7,121 nucleotides of DNA from Rickettsiales bacterium (GTDB taxonomy: Bacteria > Pseudomonadota > Alphaproteobacteria > Rickettsiales > Anaplasmataceae). The position numbers and the translations under genes are program-made. The stretch lies in the NCBI GenBank assembly GCA_031286185.1, contig JAITUS010000032.1, positions 1 through 7,121 on the forward strand. The letters run 5' to 3'. Numbering within the stretch: position 1 is the first letter of the stretch; each line of letters starts with the position of its first letter. Positions 6,304 to 7,121 of this stretch are shown here, piece after piece. A model generated the notes under the pieces. It saw only the letters and a program-made list of their open reading frames with translations. It searched no databases and was not told the origin of the DNA.

Positions 6304-6611
6304 ATATGTACAAAAGCTTTATCTGATTTTTAGTATGGCTTTTTAGAATTGGCTGTATTTTATTTTTTACATATACCGGGTCGTAATCAGCCAATATACA
6401 TGTGTGCACAAAATCTTGACTGAAATCCGATAATCAGGAAATTGCTTTCTGTTTTTCTACCAAGCTTTGTGTTTTTTTACAGTTGCTTGTTGCATCAATT
6501 ACTGCCTGCCCTTACTGATTTCCACAGTATATGATACCGTTGTATTTCATCTGGCATACTATTTGCTTCGTAATGGTGAAAAAATTCTTTGAAATTGAAG
6601 TTATTTGACAT
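6304..6611 (-). pseudogene. Decayed gene remnant, possibly HEPN-like protein
   Basis: On the minus strand a GGAGG ribosome site (6622-6618) stands 6 bases before an ATG at 6611. It opens a 38-codon frame starting MSNNFNFKEFFHHYEANSMP and then DEIQRYHILWKSV, which stops at 6495. Shifting frame near 6505-6515 recovers more coding-like sequence: GQAVIDATSNCKKTQSLVEK, QKAIS, a TGA at 6436-6434, then LSDFSQDFVHTCILADYDP and VYVKNKIQPILKS, running towards 6304. Amino-acid composition stays protein-like through all parts, so I read this as one gene broken by a frameshift and a stop. The ADYDP motif and helical character recall HEPN-domain proteins, but that is weak. The 3' boundary is uncertain; the frame stays open into the antisense of the neighbouring gene. 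It could be a short intact 38-residue gene, but that seems less likely. Confidence 0.5.
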
Positions 6612-6763
6612 AATGTGCCTCCTTGATTTAGGTTAAAAATTTAGACTTGAAGTAGGGGATTGAAATTTCGAGTGAACGCTGTCTGCTGAAATAGGCGCCA
6701 CCCTCTCTTGTCATTCCAATACTCCGTGCTCCTATGATGTCATCCAAATAGCCTTTTTTTGTC

Positions 6764-6786
6764 ATCCCAGTGAGTGACACTGGGAT
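6764..6786. repeat. Palindromic repeat hairpin, copy 1
   Basis: A perfect 9-base-pair stem pairs ATCCCAGTG (6764-6772) with CACTGGGAT (6778-6786) around the loop AGTGA. It belongs to the TGTCATCCCAGTG repeat type. Confidence 0.85.
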
Positions 6787-6854
6787 CCAGTTTTCCATAA
6801 AAATGGTGCATTTTGACATAACTTTTATGCTCACCTACTTGATGAAATTCCTAG

Positions 6855-6877
6855 ATTCCAGCGTCACGCGCTGGAAT
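6855..6877. repeat. Palindromic repeat hairpin of a second type
   Basis: A perfect 9-base-pair stem pairs ATTCCAGCG (6855-6863) with CGCTGGAAT (6869-6877) around the loop TCACG. The flanks CTAG and GACA are also typical of this second Wolbachia repeat type, which alternates with the ATCCCAGTG type here. Confidence 0.85.
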
Positions 6878-6918
6878 GACAGGTCTATGGGTGTATCCAA
6901 GTAGCCCCATTTCTTGTC

Positions 6919-6941
6919 ATCCCAGTGCTTGACACTAGGAT
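6919..6941. repeat. Palindromic repeat hairpin, copy 2 (one mismatch)
   Basis: ATCCCAGTG (6919-6927) pairs with CACTAGGAT (6933-6941) around the loop CTTGA, with one C-A mismatch. This is a diverged copy of the hairpin at 6764-6786. Confidence 0.8.
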
Positions 6942-7004
6942 CCAGGAAAAAGGACGGTGTCATCCAAGTAGCTGACACTTGTATCTTTATAATATGAGAT
7001 ATTA

Positions 7005-7121
7005 GAACCTGTTTAAAATCTCGAAGAGATGAGGTAAAATAAGCATAGATTAATAATGAGGTGTCTATGCGGAAAAGTTATCCAAGCAGTATAAGTCGAG
7101 AGCAATTTGAAAAAATCAGGC
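7005..7121 (+). mobile_element. Insertion sequence end, IS5-family (ISWpi1-like), right copy, truncated by window edge
   Basis: This is the same IS end as at 1-114, now on the plus strand, identical over the shared length. It is preceded by TTA (7002-7004), consistent with a TNA target. It lies directly against the palindromic repeat cluster. The remainder of the element is outside the window, so whether it is complete is unknown. Confidence 0.85.
7067..7121 (+). CDS. IS transposase, N-terminal fragment (cut by window edge)
   Basis: Eighteen codons are visible from the ATG at 7067, encoding MRKSYPSSISREQFEKIR, the same start as the left copy. GAGG at 7058-7061 is 5 bases upstream. It reads out of the window. 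The catalytic DDE domain is not visible, so function cannot be assessed. Confidence 0.75.
   Translation, partial: MRKSYPSSISREQFEKIR

Larger units (their letters stand above)
6700..6990. repeat. Cluster of Wolbachia-type palindromic intergenic repeats
   Basis: This gene-free stretch is a mosaic of repeated pieces. GTCATCCCAGTG occurs at 6761 and 6916, and ATCCAA(A/G)TAGC at 6742, 6895 and 6962. The two pieces recur together in the same order about 155 bases apart, which suggests a tandem duplication. Degenerate pieces of the same family appear near 6709 (TTGTCATTCC) and at 6958-6988. I know such hairpin repeats to be scattered between Wolbachia genes. No coding sequence here is credible. Confidence 0.8.

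Noticed and set aside
6348..6395. Inverted repeat ATTGGCTG / CAGCCAAT downstream of the 197-residue gene, considered as a terminator
   Set aside because: Only 8 base pairs with a 32-base loop, and the T-rich run lies inside the loop rather than after the stem.
6628..6834. Minus-strand 68-codon frame over the palindromic repeats
   Set aside because: It runs through dispersed repeat sequence, including hairpin 6764-6786, and has no ribosome site. A repeat-derived open frame is the simpler reading.
6080..6990. Repeats considered as a CRISPR array
   Set aside because: Spacings are irregular, units are palindromic or coding, no uniform spacers are present and no cas-like gene is nearby.

Overview
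The window looks like a piece of a Wolbachia chromosome. The DNA is AT-rich and has Wolbachia-type insertion sequence ends, short dispersed palindromic repeats of the TGTCATCCCAGTG type, decaying genes beside intact ones, and a protein I recognise as the actin-directed effector WalE1 (WD0830 in strain wMel). This assignment comes from recognition, not from a database search.

Layout. Bases 1-114 and 7005-7121 are the same end of one insertion sequence (IS5-family, ISWpi1-like) in opposite orientation. The visible sequences are identical, and both truncated transposase genes point outward. Bases 173-3573 hold a tightly packed minus-strand operon in the order hflK, hflC, degP/htrA, with gaps of only 2 and 3 bases: a membrane SPFH-domain protease-regulator pair plus a periplasmic Do-type serine protease. 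A 67-residue single-pass membrane protein (3648-3851, minus) lies just upstream. Divergent from it is a plus-strand gene (4007-5173) for a 388-residue protein with a hydrophobic hairpin, a synuclein-like amphipathic segment and a long Ser/Pro-rich tail, which I call walE1. It ends at a strong hairpin terminator (5198-5235).

Bases 5238-6303 look like a second plus-strand unit: a promoter, a cutA gene broken by two compensating one-base indels, tRNA-Gln(TTG) whose first bases overlap the cutA stop, and a 197-residue membrane protein with a Ser/Tyr-rich linker starting 18 bases after the tRNA CCA. Bases 6304-6611 hold the remains of a minus-strand gene, readable only after a frameshift and a stop. 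Bases 6700-6990 are a cluster of palindromic repeats leading to the right-hand IS.

How the genes fit together. HflK/HflC and DegP are envelope quality-control functions, and their linkage is common in alphaproteobacteria. WalE1 acts in the host rather than in the envelope, so its position beside that operon does not by itself imply shared function. The segment from cutA to the right IS carries two pseudogenes and a repeat cluster, which marks it as a zone of active decay between mobile elements. I see no CRISPR, phage module, toxin-antitoxin pair or clear multi-gene defence system. The least explained items are the 197-residue membrane protein, the 67-residue protein and the decayed HEPN-like gene.
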